Assembly: GCF_023718305.1 (NCBI RefSeq)
Contig: NZ_QEYO01000002.1
Location: 1-64,000 of the forward strand
DNA length: 64,000 nucleotides
Origin: Gramella sp. AN32
Lineage (GTDB): Bacteria > Bacteroidota > Bacteroidia > Flavobacteriales > Flavobacteriaceae
Direction of reading: 5' to 3'
Each line of letters starts with the position of its first letter. Position 1 is the stretch's first letter. Shown here one piece after another: positions 41,385 to 51,800 of this stretch. The position numbers were made by a program, and so were the translations under genes. The notes beneath the pieces are model-generated. The model was not told the origin of the DNA. It worked only from the letters and a program-made list of their open reading frames with translations, and ran no database searches.

Positions 41385-42389
41385 ATGGCCTTAAAAAATA
41401 TAAGATTAGAAGTCATGCAAACTGTTGAAAAATCTGTTCAGGGTTTTATCGATGAATACCTTATTCCGGTAGATGACATCTGGCAACCTACAGATTTGCT
41501 TCCAAATTTTCAAAATGAAAATTATATGGATGAAGTTTACCAGATAAGAGAAGAAGCAAAGGAACTTGGATATGATTTTTGGGTAGTTTTAGTGGCCGAC
41601 ATGGTTACCGAAGAAGCCCTGCCAACTTACGAATCCTGGTTAATGGATATGGAAGGTGTGCAACAGCACGGTGCCAGCAAAGGAGAGTCTAATGGTTGGG
41701 CCAAATGGGTACGCCACTGGACCGGTGAAGAAAATAGACATGGTGATACCCTAAATAAATATTTATACCTCTCTGGAAGGGTAAATATGCGTGAAATTGA
41801 AAAGACCACACAACATCTTATTAGTGATGGTTTTGATATTGGAACCGGAAGGGATCCTTATAAAAACTTTGTTTATACCAGTTTTCAGGAATTAGCCACC
41901 AATATCTCTCATAAAAGGGTTGGGCAGTTAGCGAAGAAAAAAGGTAATAAAATGCTTGGAAAAATGTGTAATATCATCGCCGGTGACGAGATGAGACACT
42001 ATATGGCTTATCGTGAGTTCGTGAAGACCATTTTTGAATACGATCCCAGTGAAATGATGCTGGCTTTTCAGGATATGATGAAAAAGAAAATCGTGATGCC
42101 TGCGCAATTTATACGCGAAAGCGGCCAGGGAATTGCAGAAGCCTTTGAAAATTTCTCCAATGCAGCACAAAGACTTGGAGTTTACACAACGTACGATTAT
42201 ATCGATATTCTTGAAAAACTGAATGCTTATTGGGAAATTGATAAGATGAATTCTCTTACAGATGAAGCTGAAAAAGCCCGTGATTATTTAATGAAGCTCC
42301 CGGATCGTATGAAAAGGATCGCAGAAAGAATTGCAATTCCTCAGGATCAAACCACATTCAAGTGGGTTGAAGCTAATGGAATGCTTTAA
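41385..42389 (+). CDS. Acyl-ACP desaturase (ferritin-like di-iron)
   Basis: 334 residues. The di-iron ligands fall in the two conserved sites WTGEENRHGD and IAGDEMRHYMAYREF, plus glutamates between (FQELATNISH). This is the soluble stearoyl-ACP-type fatty-acid desaturase, which introduces a cis double bond into acyl-ACP and needs ferredoxin. Stands alone, with its own 167-nt upstream space and a terminator after it. The ATG follows AAGAAAATA, which is A-rich as usual here. Confidence 0.9.
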   Translation: MALKNIRLEVMQTVEKSVQGFIDEYLIPVDDIWQPTDLLPNFQNENYMDEVYQIREEAKELGYDFWVVLVADMVTEEALPTYESWLMDMEGVQQHGASKGESNGWAKWVRHWTGEENRHGDTLNKYLYLSGRVNMREIEKTTQHLISDGFDIGTGRDPYKNFVYTSFQELATNISHKRVGQLAKKKGNKMLGKMCNIIAGDEMRHYMAYREFVKTIFEYDPSEMMLAFQDMMKKKIVMPAQFIRESGQGIAEAFENFSNAAQRLGVYTTYDYIDILEKLNAYWEIDKMNSLTDEAEKARDYLMKLPDRMKRIAERIAIPQDQTTFKWVEANGML

Positions 42390-42413
42390 TTTTATAAAAT
42401 TAGAAATGATTTA

Positions 42414-42440
42414 AAATCCGCTTTCCGAGCGGATTTTTTT
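42414..42440 (+). terminator. Terminator of the acyl-ACP desaturase gene
   Basis: AAATCCGCT and AGCGGATTT pair across a five-base loop, followed by T-run, between the desaturase and the barrel gene. Confidence 0.9.
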
Positions 42441-42471
42441 ATAGTACTTTTAATTTATCAATCGAAACAAC

Positions 42472-43032
42472 ATGAAAAAAATAGTTCTGCTCTGCCTAAT
42501 GATTTTTAGCCTACACTTCGCATTTTCCCAAAATGCCGATAAATTGAATGAAGTTAAACTGAACATCGCCAATACGATCGCCATTGCTTCAGTTGAAGTG
42601 GGCTATGAAAGATTTGTAGACTTCAATCAATCCCTTGAGTTCGTTGCCTTGTTTAACGACCGTATCAATTATCACTCACAAAAAGGTTCAAGAAATTTCA
42701 ATACAAACACTTATAAACTGGGATACAATTATTACTTCGGAGAAGAATATTCAGGCTCAGGTTTGTATATGAACCCATTCTTAAAATTAAGGACCGGAGA
42801 ATTTACTGAAACGGTGAGGGCAAGTGATGGTGATGCCGAATTCGATCAGGAGAAAGTAACCGATATGGGTTCCTTCCTCATAGGTGTGGGCGCTGGTTAT
42901 AAATGGAATTTTAACGACACCTTCGTTTTAGGACCCTTTATTAATGTGGGCAGAAACTTCAGTGATGAAGTAAAAGATAGATTTTCAGCAATTGAATTCA
43001 ATGCCGGTTTTAATATTGGTTATCGCTTTTAG
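42472..43032 (+). CDS. Small outer-membrane beta-barrel protein
   Basis: 186 residues with a signal peptide (to about 20, AFSQ). Repeated amphipathic strands ending in an aromatic C-terminus (FNIGYRF) give an eight-strand barrel as the likely fold. It resembles small porin-like proteins common in the family but carries no distinctive domain. Promoter-like TActTTTA lies just before the ATG. It converges with the DUF1232 gene two bases on. Confidence 0.72.
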   Translation: MKKIVLLCLMIFSLHFAFSQNADKLNEVKLNIANTIAIASVEVGYERFVDFNQSLEFVALFNDRINYHSQKGSRNFNTNTYKLGYNYYFGEEYSGSGLYMNPFLKLRTGEFTETVRASDGDAEFDQEKVTDMGSFLIGVGAGYKWNFNDTFVLGPFINVGRNFSDEVKDRFSAIEFNAGFNIGYRF

Positions 43033-43034
43033 AA

Positions 43035-43433
43035 TTAACTAATTTCAATGCTGTTTTTCCAGGCCTTATAGGCGGCAAGATCTTTTTCAATAAGATTCAG
43101 GCAAAAAGCTATAACTGCTGCATCATCAAGATATCCCAGCACCGGAATGAAATCTGGAATAAGATCGATTGGAGAAAGCACATATAAGAGAGATGCGCCA
43201 ACCGAAGCGATTATATTCCAGGGTACATCACGATAAGTTCCATTCGCATAATCCCTAAGCAAACTAAAGAGGATTTTTGCGTCATCCATATATCTTTTCA
43301 GGATACCTTTATTTTCAAATTTTGTTCTTATTTTCTCTTCATCTTCCAGTACAGCGTCCACATCCTGTGCTTCAAAATCATTCTGCTTTTTGTTATGCTG
43401 ATCTTTAATAGTTTCATTTGAAAAAATACTCAT
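43035..43433 (-). CDS. YkvA-family (DUF1232) membrane protein
   Basis: 132 residues. The DUF1232 core (about 70-110) contains ALLYVLSPIDLIPDFIPVLG followed by YLDDAAVIAF, the diagnostic YkvA motif. A charged 60-residue N-terminus precedes it. Function unknown; these are small integral membrane proteins. Monocistronic; a TAttTTCG box lies upstream at about 43455. Confidence 0.88.
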   Translation of the reverse strand: MSIFSNETIKDQHNKKQNDFEAQDVDAVLEDEEKIRTKFENKGILKRYMDDAKILFSLLRDYANGTYRDVPWNIIASVGASLLYVLSPIDLIPDFIPVLGYLDDAAVIAFCLNLIEKDLAAYKAWKNSIEIS

Positions 43434-43527
43434 CTCCTTAGGTTTAGTTTGAATTTCGAAAATAAATAAAATGCCTCGAAAGGCAGGCGACCTTAAGTTG
43501 GATTTAAGATTTAATTTTTTGGAAAGG

Positions 43528-43553
43528 AAAAACCCACCATTTCTGGCGGGTTT
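43528..43553 (-). terminator. Terminator of the ALDH7-type gene
   Basis: On the minus strand AAACCCGCCA and TGGTGGGTTT (with one G-U pair) form a stem with a four-base loop; a T-run follows. Confidence 0.8.
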
Positions 43554-43578
43554 ATAAAATAAAAACTAGCTGAATAAA

Positions 43579-45132
43579 CTAAAGGTCAAATTTTATTCCC
43601 TGTGCTAAAGGTAATTCGGTTGTATAATTTATGGTGTTGGTTTGTCTTCTCATATAAACTTTCCAGGCATCAGATCCTGATTCCCTTCCGCCCCCGGTAT
43701 CCTTTTCACCACCAAAAGCGCCCCCAATTTCAGCTCCACTCGTACCAATATTCACATTGGCAATCCCACAATCTGAACCTTCCACAGATAGAAAACGCTC
43801 TGCTTCTCTTAAATTATTGGTCATAATAGCGGAAGACAATCCCTGTCGTACTCCATTCTGAAGTTTTAAAGCATCTTCCACATCCCCTGAATATTTCAGT
43901 AGATATAAAACGGGAGCAAATGTCTCATGCTGCACAATTTCATAATCGTTTTTTGCTTCAGCAATTGCCGGTTTTACATAACAGCCACTTTCATAACCAT
44001 CGCCATCTAAAACACCGCCTTCTACAAGAATATTTCCTCCTTCTTCAACCACTTTATCCAGTGCGTTTTGATAATTTTTTACGGCATCTTTATCGATTAA
44101 TGGACCTACGTGATTATTTTCATCTAAAGGATTTCCTATTTTAATCTGTTTATATGCATTTACCACTGCATCTTTTACCTTATCATAGATATCCTCGTGT
44201 ACAATTAATCTACGGGTAGACGTACAACGTTGTCCACAGGTTCCCACTGCGCCAAAAACAGCACCAATAACCGTATTTTTGATGTTCGCATCCGGAGTTA
44301 CAATAATGGCATTATTTCCCCCGAGTTCCAAAAGGGATTTCCCTAGTCTTCCGGCAACGGTTTGCGCAACTTTTTTTCCCATTCTCGTAGATCCTGTTGC
44401 AGAAATTAGAGGCACACGCTCGTCCTGCGTCATCATTTCCCCAACTTTATAATCACCCGTGATCAAACAGGAAATTCCCGCAGGAACTTTATTCTTTTCA
44501 AATACTTTGGCTGCAATATTCTGGCAGGCCACGGAAGTTACCGGAGTTTTTTCTGAACCTTTCCAGATACAGGCATCTCCACAAACCCAGGCTAATGCTG
44601 TATTCCACGCCCAAACGGCTACAGGAAAATTGAAAGCTGAAATTATTCCCACAATGCCCATGGGATGGTATTGTTCATACATTCTATGCCCTGGCCTTTC
44701 GCTATGCATGGTAAGCCCGTGAAGCTGTCTGGAAAGTCCAACGGCAAAATCACAGATATCGATCATTTCCTGAACTTCACCCAAACCTTCCTGATAGGAT
44801 TTTCCCATTTCATATGAAACCAGTTTACCAAGGGGCTCTTTTAATCTTCTTAATTCTTCATTGAACTGGCGTACAACTTCACCGCGCTGAGGTGCAGGCC
44901 ATTTTCGCCATTCTTTGAAACCAGCTTCTGCCGTGGAAACAACTTTTTCATAATCTTCTTTAGTTGTTGCTTTTACTTTTCCAACAAGGGCTCCATCTAC
45001 CGGAGAATAAGATTCAATGACTTCACCGTTGCTAAACCAATTGGTCCCGGTGGAAGATCCATGATTAATTTCTGATAAACCTAAATCTTTAAGGGCTTGT
45101 TTAATCCCGAATTTTTCGGCTATTTTGCTCAT
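43579..45132 (-). CDS. ALDH7-type aldehyde dehydrogenase (alpha-aminoadipic semialdehyde)
   Basis: 517 residues. The catalytic Cys lies in GTCGQRCTSTRRL and the general base Glu in LELGGNNAIIV. The whole length resembles ALDH7A1/antiquitin, which oxidises alpha-aminoadipic semialdehyde in lysine breakdown. No sister lysine-catabolic gene is present. It has its own TAttTTCG promoter box and a terminator, so it is monocistronic. The nbaC gene lies 60 bp upstream on the same strand but is probably separate. Confidence 0.9.
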   Translation of the reverse strand: MSKIAEKFGIKQALKDLGLSEINHGSSTGTNWFSNGEVIESYSPVDGALVGKVKATTKEDYEKVVSTAEAGFKEWRKWPAPQRGEVVRQFNEELRRLKEPLGKLVSYEMGKSYQEGLGEVQEMIDICDFAVGLSRQLHGLTMHSERPGHRMYEQYHPMGIVGIISAFNFPVAVWAWNTALAWVCGDACIWKGSEKTPVTSVACQNIAAKVFEKNKVPAGISCLITGDYKVGEMMTQDERVPLISATGSTRMGKKVAQTVAGRLGKSLLELGGNNAIIVTPDANIKNTVIGAVFGAVGTCGQRCTSTRRLIVHEDIYDKVKDAVVNAYKQIKIGNPLDENNHVGPLIDKDAVKNYQNALDKVVEEGGNILVEGGVLDGDGYESGCYVKPAIAEAKNDYEIVQHETFAPVLYLLKYSGDVEDALKLQNGVRQGLSSAIMTNNLREAERFLSVEGSDCGIANVNIGTSGAEIGGAFGGEKDTGGGRESGSDAWKVYMRRQTNTINYTTELPLAQGIKFDL

Positions 45133-45170
45133 TAAATTACGATTTTAGCTATTATTTTGTGTAGTTATTG

Positions 45171-45178
45171 CGAAAATA
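45171..45178 (-). promoter_or_regulatory. -7 box of the ALDH7-type gene (TAttTTCG)
   Basis: On the minus strand TATTTTCG lies 38 nt upstream of the ATG at 45132; it is one base off the consensus. Confidence 0.4.
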
Positions 45179-45192
45179 GTAAAAATAAACGG

Positions 45193-45735
45193 CTATTCCT
45201 CGGCAGAGATGAATCTTGGATCTACCGGCATTACTTCTCCACAATTATCACAGGTCCTTAATTCTTCAGAATTATAAAAATGTTTAAAGTGTTGTAAAAA
45301 ATCGGTTTCAATATCCTGCAGGGGAAAATAAACCTCATATAACTTATGATTACAGTTATCACAATACCATAATAATCCATCTTTTCCTTCCTCGTTAAGT
45401 CTTTTCCTTTCTACCACAAGACCAATTGAACCTGCATGTCTTACCGGTGAATGGGGCATTTTCCCCGGATGTAAATACATATCGCCGGGACCCAATTTCA
45501 TCGTTTTTTTCTTTCCATCTTCCTGAACATGAATTTCAATTTCCCCTTCTAACTGGTAAAAAAGTTCTTCAGTCTCGTTATAATGATAATCTTTTCTGGC
45601 ATTTGGACCGGCCACAACCATCACAATATAATCACCCGATTCCTTATATAAATTACGATTGCCCACCGGTGGTTTTAAGCTGTCCCTATTCTGTTCTATC
45701 CACTTATTTAAATTGAATGGCTCGTTAACTGGCAT
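45193..45735 (-). CDS. nbaC: 3-hydroxyanthranilate 3,4-dioxygenase
   Basis: 180 residues, bacterial type. The cupin Fe(II) ligands are visible: His and Glu in KDYHYNETEELFYQLEGEI, and a second His in YLHPGKMPHSPVRH. The C-terminus adds the rubredoxin-like metal site of the bacterial enzymes with two CxxC pairs (WYCDNCNHKLYE and RTCDNCGEVMP). It opens the ring of 3-hydroxyanthranilate in tryptophan/kynurenine breakdown; no other kynurenine gene lies within the window. Confidence 0.93.
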   Translation of the reverse strand: MPVNEPFNLNKWIEQNRDSLKPPVGNRNLYKESGDYIVMVVAGPNARKDYHYNETEELFYQLEGEIEIHVQEDGKKKTMKLGPGDMYLHPGKMPHSPVRHAGSIGLVVERKRLNEEGKDGLLWYCDNCNHKLYEVYFPLQDIETDFLQHFKHFYNSEELRTCDNCGEVMPVDPRFISAEE

Positions 45736-46059
45736 ATTTTTCTATTTTACCTAAAATTACTTATTTTGTTTTTAAATAAGATTAATTAGCTTAATAAGTA
45801 TTTGGGCGCCTGCCCGTGAAAAACGGGCACCGCGCTATCCGCTACAATTCCTCGCCCCGAAAAAAATCGGGGCTGCGGGATTTCCGCTGCTATCGCTGGC
45901 GCAGCTGCTATGAAATTTTCAAGAAGTTGAAAGCGAATTTTAGTAACTTTCAGATTATAAATTGTTTGATTTCATGAAATGAGCATAACGAGGATACAAT
46001 ACAAACCGCGTTAAAATATATGCGAATTGCATATTATGAAAAACAATAATTATCTACCT
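45736..46059. other. Gene-free 324-bp region with a GC-rich repeat element
   Basis: The middle 110 bases (45803-45912) form a GC-rich patch with two hairpins, GCCCGT/ACGGGC at 45812-45828 and GCCCCGA/TCGGGGC at 45854-45873. Flanks are AT-rich. No gene was seen. An ATG and short reading frame precede the asparaginase but belong to its leader. Confidence 0.6.
45803..45912. repeat. GC-rich intergenic element with two hairpins
   Basis: GGGCGCCTGCCCGTGAAAAA, CGCGCTATCCGCT and TTCCGCTGCTATCGC are parts of a GC-rich stretch in AT-rich DNA. The same CTATCCGCT / TTCCGCTGC style of element occurs in many flavobacterial gaps (from memory). It is a likely dispersed repeat without coding capacity. Confidence 0.55.
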
Positions 46060-47121
46060 ATGAAAAAAGTTCTCTATTTATTCAGCATAGTGCTTCTTAT
46101 GGCTTGTAATGAAAATACATCCCAACAAAAACCTGCCACAAGTTCAGAAATAAAAAAAGAACAGGATACGCTTCCCAATTTTGGAATTGTGATCCACGGC
46201 GGGGCGGGTACGATCTTAAAAGAAAATTTGAGTGACTCCCTGGAGCAGGCATACCAGGAAAAACTGGAAGAAGCCATTAGAACGGGCCATGAAATTCTGG
46301 CAAATGGCGGGACAGCTTTGGAAGCCGTGCAAAGAACCATCAATGTAATGGAAGATAGCCCTTTGTTTAATTCAGCTAAAGGGGCGGTTTTTACCAATGA
46401 AGGTAAAAATGAACTGGACGCTTCCATTATGGATGGAAAAACACAAAATGCAGGGGCAATTTCAGGAGTTACCAATGTGAAAAACCCGATCAATCTGGCC
46501 TTTGAAGTCATGGAAAATTCAGAACATGTAATGCTTTCCGGAAAAGGTGCCGAGAAATTTGCCGAAGAACAGGGTCTTGAAATTGTAGATCCCAGCTATT
46601 TCTATACTGAAAATCGCTTCAAAGCATTGGAACAAGCTAAAGAGCGTGAGACCAAGAAAAAAGATAGCAGTATGGCTTTTTACGATCCTTATATAAAAAA
46701 TGAGAAATTTGGCACTGTAGGTTGTGCAGCTTTAGATAAAGATGGAAACCTTGCCGCAGGGACGTCAACGGGTGGAATGACCAACAAAAAATATAATAGG
46801 ATTGGCGATGCACCTATCATTGGTGCAGGAACTTATGCAAATAATAAAACCTGTGCCGTATCCAGTACGGGATGGGGTGAGTTTTTTATTCGCGGTGTAG
46901 TAGCCTATGATATTTCTGCTCTAATGGAATATAAAGGTTTAAGTCTCCAGGAAGCAGCTAGTGAAGTTATTCAGAAAAAAGTGCCCGCTCTGGGAGGTGA
47001 TGGTGGGATTATCGCTATCGATCATGAGGGAAATGTTGCCATGGAATTCAACACTTCAGGAATGTACAGGGCGAGTATGAATGGAAATGGGGATTTAAAA
47101 ATCGGCATTTATAAGGACTAA
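46060..47121 (+). CDS. Lipid-anchored isoaspartyl peptidase / L-asparaginase
   Basis: 353 residues from ATG 46060 (an in-frame ATG at 46036 exists but adds a poor signal). Lipobox LMAC with cysteine near 16. The Ntn-hydrolase domain includes VIHGGAGTILKENLS near the N-terminus and KFGTVGCAALDKDG, in which the Thr after Gly is the nucleophile exposed by autocleavage. These enzymes hydrolyse isoaspartyl dipeptides and asparagine. A lipoprotein form would act outside the cytoplasm, which is common in Bacteroidota. The gene stands alone; a regulator gene follows. Confidence 0.9.
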   Translation: MKKVLYLFSIVLLMACNENTSQQKPATSSEIKKEQDTLPNFGIVIHGGAGTILKENLSDSLEQAYQEKLEEAIRTGHEILANGGTALEAVQRTINVMEDSPLFNSAKGAVFTNEGKNELDASIMDGKTQNAGAISGVTNVKNPINLAFEVMENSEHVMLSGKGAEKFAEEQGLEIVDPSYFYTENRFKALEQAKERETKKKDSSMAFYDPYIKNEKFGTVGCAALDKDGNLAAGTSTGGMTNKKYNRIGDAPIIGAGTYANNKTCAVSSTGWGEFFIRGVVAYDISALMEYKGLSLQEAASEVIQKKVPALGGDGGIIAIDHEGNVAMEFNTSGMYRASMNGNGDLKIGIYKD

Positions 47122-47219
47122 AATTCCGTTTTTATTTCTGGATAATTCAACAAAAAAACGATTTCGTTAGATTAACAAATTTTTAAGTTCTATCAGTTCG
47201 GTAATTTTCGAACCCTATC

Positions 47220-47227
47220 TACTTTTG
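47220..47227 (+). promoter_or_regulatory. -7 box of the efflux operon (TActTTTG)
   Basis: TACTTTTG matches the consensus and contains the TTG at 47225 that opens the longer frame, so the real start is the ATG at 47246. Confidence 0.6.
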
Positions 47228-47245
47228 CAATCTAATATTTTAAAT

Positions 47246-47728
47246 ATGGATTGTTGTTCCCCGGAAAAAAGAAAGTTAATTGAAGAAGTTGGTCTTCACT
47301 TTGAAAAGAGCCAGCAGCTAGCCCCATTGGCTGCACGCATTTACGCGATCATGATACTTTCTCCCAACGCGGGTCAAACCTTTGACGAAATTATTCAAAT
47401 TACCGATGCCAGTAAAAGTTCGGTTTCTACCCAGCTAAATTTACTAATGCAATTAAAAAAAGTAGATTATTTCACCATTCCCGGTGATCGTAAACGCTAC
47501 TTCAGGTCCAGCAAAGCTTATTTGAAAAATACGCTAAAGGAATATTTGGAAAATATTTCCGAAGAAATACATCTCATAGAAAAGATCATTGATTTTAACT
47601 CTGCCCATAACAAAGAAAAATTTGAAAAAGATGGTCATATCCCTCTCATGTTTAAGGATTATCTCAATGCGCACAAGGAGAATTTGGAAAAGACTATAAA
47701 AAAAGTATCAGATTATGAAAAAAAATAA
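47246..47728 (+). CDS. GbsR/MarR-type transcriptional regulator
   Basis: 160 residues from ATG 47246, chosen because the promoter box overlaps the earlier TTG. A winged-helix domain (about 25-90) has LAARIYAIMILSPNAGQTFD, then ASKSSVSTQLNLLMQLKK as the recognition helix, in GbsR/MarR style. The rest is helical and dimerising. It is the first gene of the RND efflux operon and overlaps the adaptor gene by 14 nt. It is the obvious candidate to repress its own operon, with release by a drug or metabolite; this is inference. Confidence 0.85.
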   Translation: MDCCSPEKRKLIEEVGLHFEKSQQLAPLAARIYAIMILSPNAGQTFDEIIQITDASKSSVSTQLNLLMQLKKVDYFTIPGDRKRYFRSSKAYLKNTLKEYLENISEEIHLIEKIIDFNSAHNKEKFEKDGHIPLMFKDYLNAHKENLEKTIKKVSDYEKK

Positions 47729-48863
47729 AAGCGTCATGAAAAGAAATAAGTGGGTCATCTATATTTTTTTTGTAGGAGCTGTGGCGAGTTTAACTTCCTG
47801 TGGAGATGAAAATGCCCAGGCTGCAAATAAGCTTCAGGTTTTGCCATTTCCTGTTATTGAGGTTCCCTCTAAAACGCTTACTGCCTATACTACTTATCCT
47901 GCAAAAATTGAAGGTATTGTAAATAGTGAAGTACGGGCCAAAGTTTCAGGTTACATTACTGATGTTTTGGTAGACGAGGGTGAAAAAGTGAAAAAAGGAC
48001 AAATACTTTTTAAACTTGAAACCAATTCGCTGGACCAAGAAGCCAATGCCGCAAATGCCAATGTAAACGCTGCCCAGGTTGAAGTAGATAAGCTGAAACC
48101 CCTTGTGGAGAAAAATATTATTAGCAATGTGCAGTTGGAAACAGCAAAAGCCAAGCTTCAGCAGGCACAAAGTCAATACAATACCATTCGGGCAAATATT
48201 GGTTATGGGAATATTACAAGTCCGGTTGATGGTTATGTAGGTTCCATTCGTCTTCGTGAAGGTGCATTGGTAAGCCCAACCAGCCAGGAACCGCTTACCA
48301 CGGTGAGCGACATCAGTAAAGTTTATGCATACTTTTCCATGAACGAGACCGATTATCTTGATTTCATGCAGGCCAATTCCGGAACTGATATTCAGCAGAA
48401 AATAGATTCGCTTCCTTCAGTTAAACTGATCCTTGCCAATGGAAGTATGTACCCCCAGGAAGGAAAAATTCAAACTATCAACTCCCAAATCAATGAGGGA
48501 ACCGGTGCCATTTCTTTTAGGGCGCAATTCGATAACCCTTCCAGACTTTTAACGAATGGCAACAGCGGAAGTATCCAAATTCCGAAGGTTTACAGCAATG
48601 CAATCGTGGTACCACAACAATCTACTTTCGAACAGCAGGGAAATATTCTGGTTTATAAACTGGGAACAAATGATTCCGTCACCGCCATTACAATCAAGGT
48701 AAAAGCAGCAGTAGGCAATCTTTATGTGGTTGAGAATGGCGTTGAAAATGGCGATAGTATTGTAGCTAGCGGAGTGAGTAAAATTCGGGGAAAAACTAAG
48801 ATAAAACCGCAGCCGATAGCCTTCGACAGCGTAGCCAAACCCATCGATACAGTTTTCCAGTAA
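47715..48863 (+). CDS. RND efflux periplasmic adaptor, lipoprotein
   Basis: 382 residues from ATG 47715, or 375 from ATG 47736, which gives a tidier lipoprotein signal ending SLTSC. The hallmark HlyD/AcrA layout follows: a barrel-sandwich lipoyl domain (VNSEVRAKVSGYITDVLVDE), an alpha hairpin (about 105-160), and beta-barrel domains. It links the inner-membrane pump with the outer-membrane factor. The start overlaps the regulator gene; the pump begins 20 nt after its stop. Confidence 0.92.
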   Translation: MKKNKSVMKRNKWVIYIFFVGAVASLTSCGDENAQAANKLQVLPFPVIEVPSKTLTAYTTYPAKIEGIVNSEVRAKVSGYITDVLVDEGEKVKKGQILFKLETNSLDQEANAANANVNAAQVEVDKLKPLVEKNIISNVQLETAKAKLQQAQSQYNTIRANIGYGNITSPVDGYVGSIRLREGALVSPTSQEPLTTVSDISKVYAYFSMNETDYLDFMQANSGTDIQQKIDSLPSVKLILANGSMYPQEGKIQTINSQINEGTGAISFRAQFDNPSRLLTNGNSGSIQIPKVYSNAIVVPQQSTFEQQGNILVYKLGTNDSVTAITIKVKAAVGNLYVVENGVENGDSIVASGVSKIRGKTKIKPQPIAFDSVAKPIDTVFQ

Positions 48864-48883
48864 ACTTTCAGAAAAAGAAAATT

Positions 48884-51800
48884 ATGCTTAAGACATTTAT
48901 TGAAAGGCCGGTACTCTCCACGGTTGTTTCTATCATCATCGTAATATTGGGGATTCTGGGTTTAATGGGTCTTCCCATTACCCAATATCCGGATATTGCC
49001 CCTCCCACAATTTCGGTAAGCACCTCCTATCCCGGAGCAAATGCCGAAACCGTTCTGGAAAGTGTAATCATTCCAATTGAAGAACAAATCAACGGGGTGG
49101 AAGGGATGACCTATCTAACCTCTACTGCAACCAATAATGGTACTGCGGAAATTACCGTATACTTCGATCAAAATGTGGATCCTGATATTGCTGCAGTAAA
49201 CGTGCAAAACCGTGTAGCCAGGGCAAATCCTTTGCTACCTCAGGAAGTGAAGCAAACTGGTGTCACTACCCAGAAACAACAAACAAGTGCTTTGATGTTC
49301 CTCTCTTTCTACAGCACAAACGAAAATTATGACGACACCTTTATTCAGAATTATTTAAAAATAAATGTGATTCCAGAGCTTCAAAGGGTTAACGGGGTTG
49401 GGAATGTAAATGTTTTTGGCGGAAAGGATTACGCCATGCGAATCTGGATCCAGCCTGAAAAATTAGCCGCTTATAATTTAATCCCTTCTGATGTAACCAG
49501 TGCTTTAAGGGAACAAAGTCTGGAAGCGGCAGCCGGCTCCCTTGGGGAAAATAACGGTGAGGCCTTTTCTTATGTCATCAAATACAGCGGAAGGTACCGA
49601 ACAGAAGATCAATACAGTAACATTGTAATAAAGGCCTTAGGAAACGGGGAATATCTTCGTTTAAAGGATGTTGCAAAAATTGAATTGGACGCTCAATCCT
49701 ATAGCGGGGGTTCCACGACTAATGGTTATCCCGCCGTGAACATGGGAATTTTCCAGACCAAAGGATCCAATGCCCGTGATATCATTACCACCATTGAGCA
49801 AAGACTGAATGAAATTGAACAGGAATTACCTGACGGAATTGAGATTTATATCCCTTACAATACTAATAATTTCCTAAATGCTTCAATCAACAAAGTAGTT
49901 CATACTTTAATTGAAGCTTTTATCCTGGTATTCCTGGTCGTGTTTATTTTTCTTCAGGACTTCAGGTCAACATTGATTCCCGCGATCGCAGTTCCGGTAT
50001 CCATAATTGGTACGTTTTTCTTTTTGAATTTATTCGGGTACTCTATAAATCTTCTAACGCTTTTCGCATTAGTACTGGCCATTGGAATTGTGGTAGATGA
50101 TGCCATTGTGGTAGTGGAAGCCGTACATTCAAAAATTGATGAAGGGGAGAACGATGTGAAAAAAGCCACGCTGGATGCAATGCACGAAATTTCAGGAGCG
50201 ATTATCTCTATAACCCTGGTGATGGCGGCGGTATTTGTCCCCGTAACATTCGTTCAGGGACCAACGGGGGTTTTCTATGAGCAGTTTGGGGTAACCTTGA
50301 TCGTGGCCATATTTATATCCGCAGTGAATGCACTTACGCTGAGTCCGGCACTTTGTGCACTATTCCTGAAAAGTCATGATGAGAAATCTCAGCAAAAAGG
50401 GAATTTTCTCCAAAGATTTTTTAATGCATTCAACCGCGGCTTCACGGCTACCGTAAATCGATATGGCCGTTCAGTTGGTTATTTATATAAAAATAAGTGG
50501 ATGACAGGGGCTATTTTGATCCTTGCTTTAGGGGGAATTTGGTGGGCATCCACATCGGTTCCAACCGGGTTTGTGCCTGATGAGGATCGTGGGATCATTT
50601 TCGTAAATACCGAATTACCTGCGGGTTCATCAGTAGATCGCACCCATGAAGTACAAATGCAGCTGTACAAAAAAGTAATTCAAATACCCGGAGTTGAAGG
50701 AATGTCGGTTATCGATGGGCGAAGTTTGATTAGTGGCGCAGGGAGTAATTATGGCCTTGGATTTATAAAGCTTAATAACTGGGATGATCGGGAAGACGAC
50801 CAGTCGGTTGAAGAAATTACCAGGAAACTCTTCGGAATTGCAGCCACAATTCCTGAAGCTAATATTATCTTCTTTTCACCTCCCAGTATCCCTGGATTTG
50901 GGAACTCCGGTGGATTTGAAGTGAACCTTTTGGATCGTTCCGGCGGAAGTTTTTCTGAATTGAATGATGCCAATCAGGAATTTATTCAGAAACTAACCCA
51001 AAGACCTGAAATTCAATATGCACAATCCTCTTTTAATACCAATTATCCGCAATATGAAATAGATCTGAATATTCCGCTAGCGAAAGAGAAAGGTGTAACC
51101 GTAAGTCAAATTTTTTCGACACTCCAGGGTTATATTGGAGGGGTCTATGCGGCAGATTTTACCAGGTTTGGTAAACAATACCGCGTATATATTCAGGCAT
51201 TACCGCAGGATAGGGCAGTTGAAAGTGACCTTAATAAATTATATGTAAGGACCAGCAGTGATGAAATGACCCCAATAACCCAGTTTGTATCGCTGAAAAG
51301 GGTTTACGGGCCACAGTCGGTTACAAGATTCAACCTGTTCAATTCAGCTAAATTAACCGGTGCGGTCAATCCCGGATTTAGTACGGGTGACGTGATTGGA
51401 GCAGTTGAAGAAGTTTCCGCAACGCTGCCCGAGCAATACGATATTGCGTATTCCGGACTTACCCGGGAAGAAGTGAACGCAGGGGACCAGACAACTACTA
51501 TATTCTTATTGTCTATTCTATTTGTATACTTTTTACTGGCTGCCCAATATGAGAGTTATTTATTACCGCTGGCCGTATTGATTTCCTTACCACTGGGAGT
51601 TTTTGGTGCCTACATAACCACCAAATTTGCCGGGCTTCAGAACAATATTTATTTCCAAATAGCCCTGATCATGTTATTAGGCTTATTGGCGAAAAATGCC
51701 ATTTTGATCGTAGAATTTGCCTTACAGCGGCGACACCAGGGAGAATCTATTGTAGATGCTGCGATACATGGAGCGAAAGCCCGTTTGCGTCCTATTCTAA

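Noticed and set aside
43579..45735. Combined kynurenine or lysine degradation operon of nbaC and the ALDH7-type gene
   Set aside because: The two act in different pathways, have a promoter-like box between them and no partner genes lie nearby.
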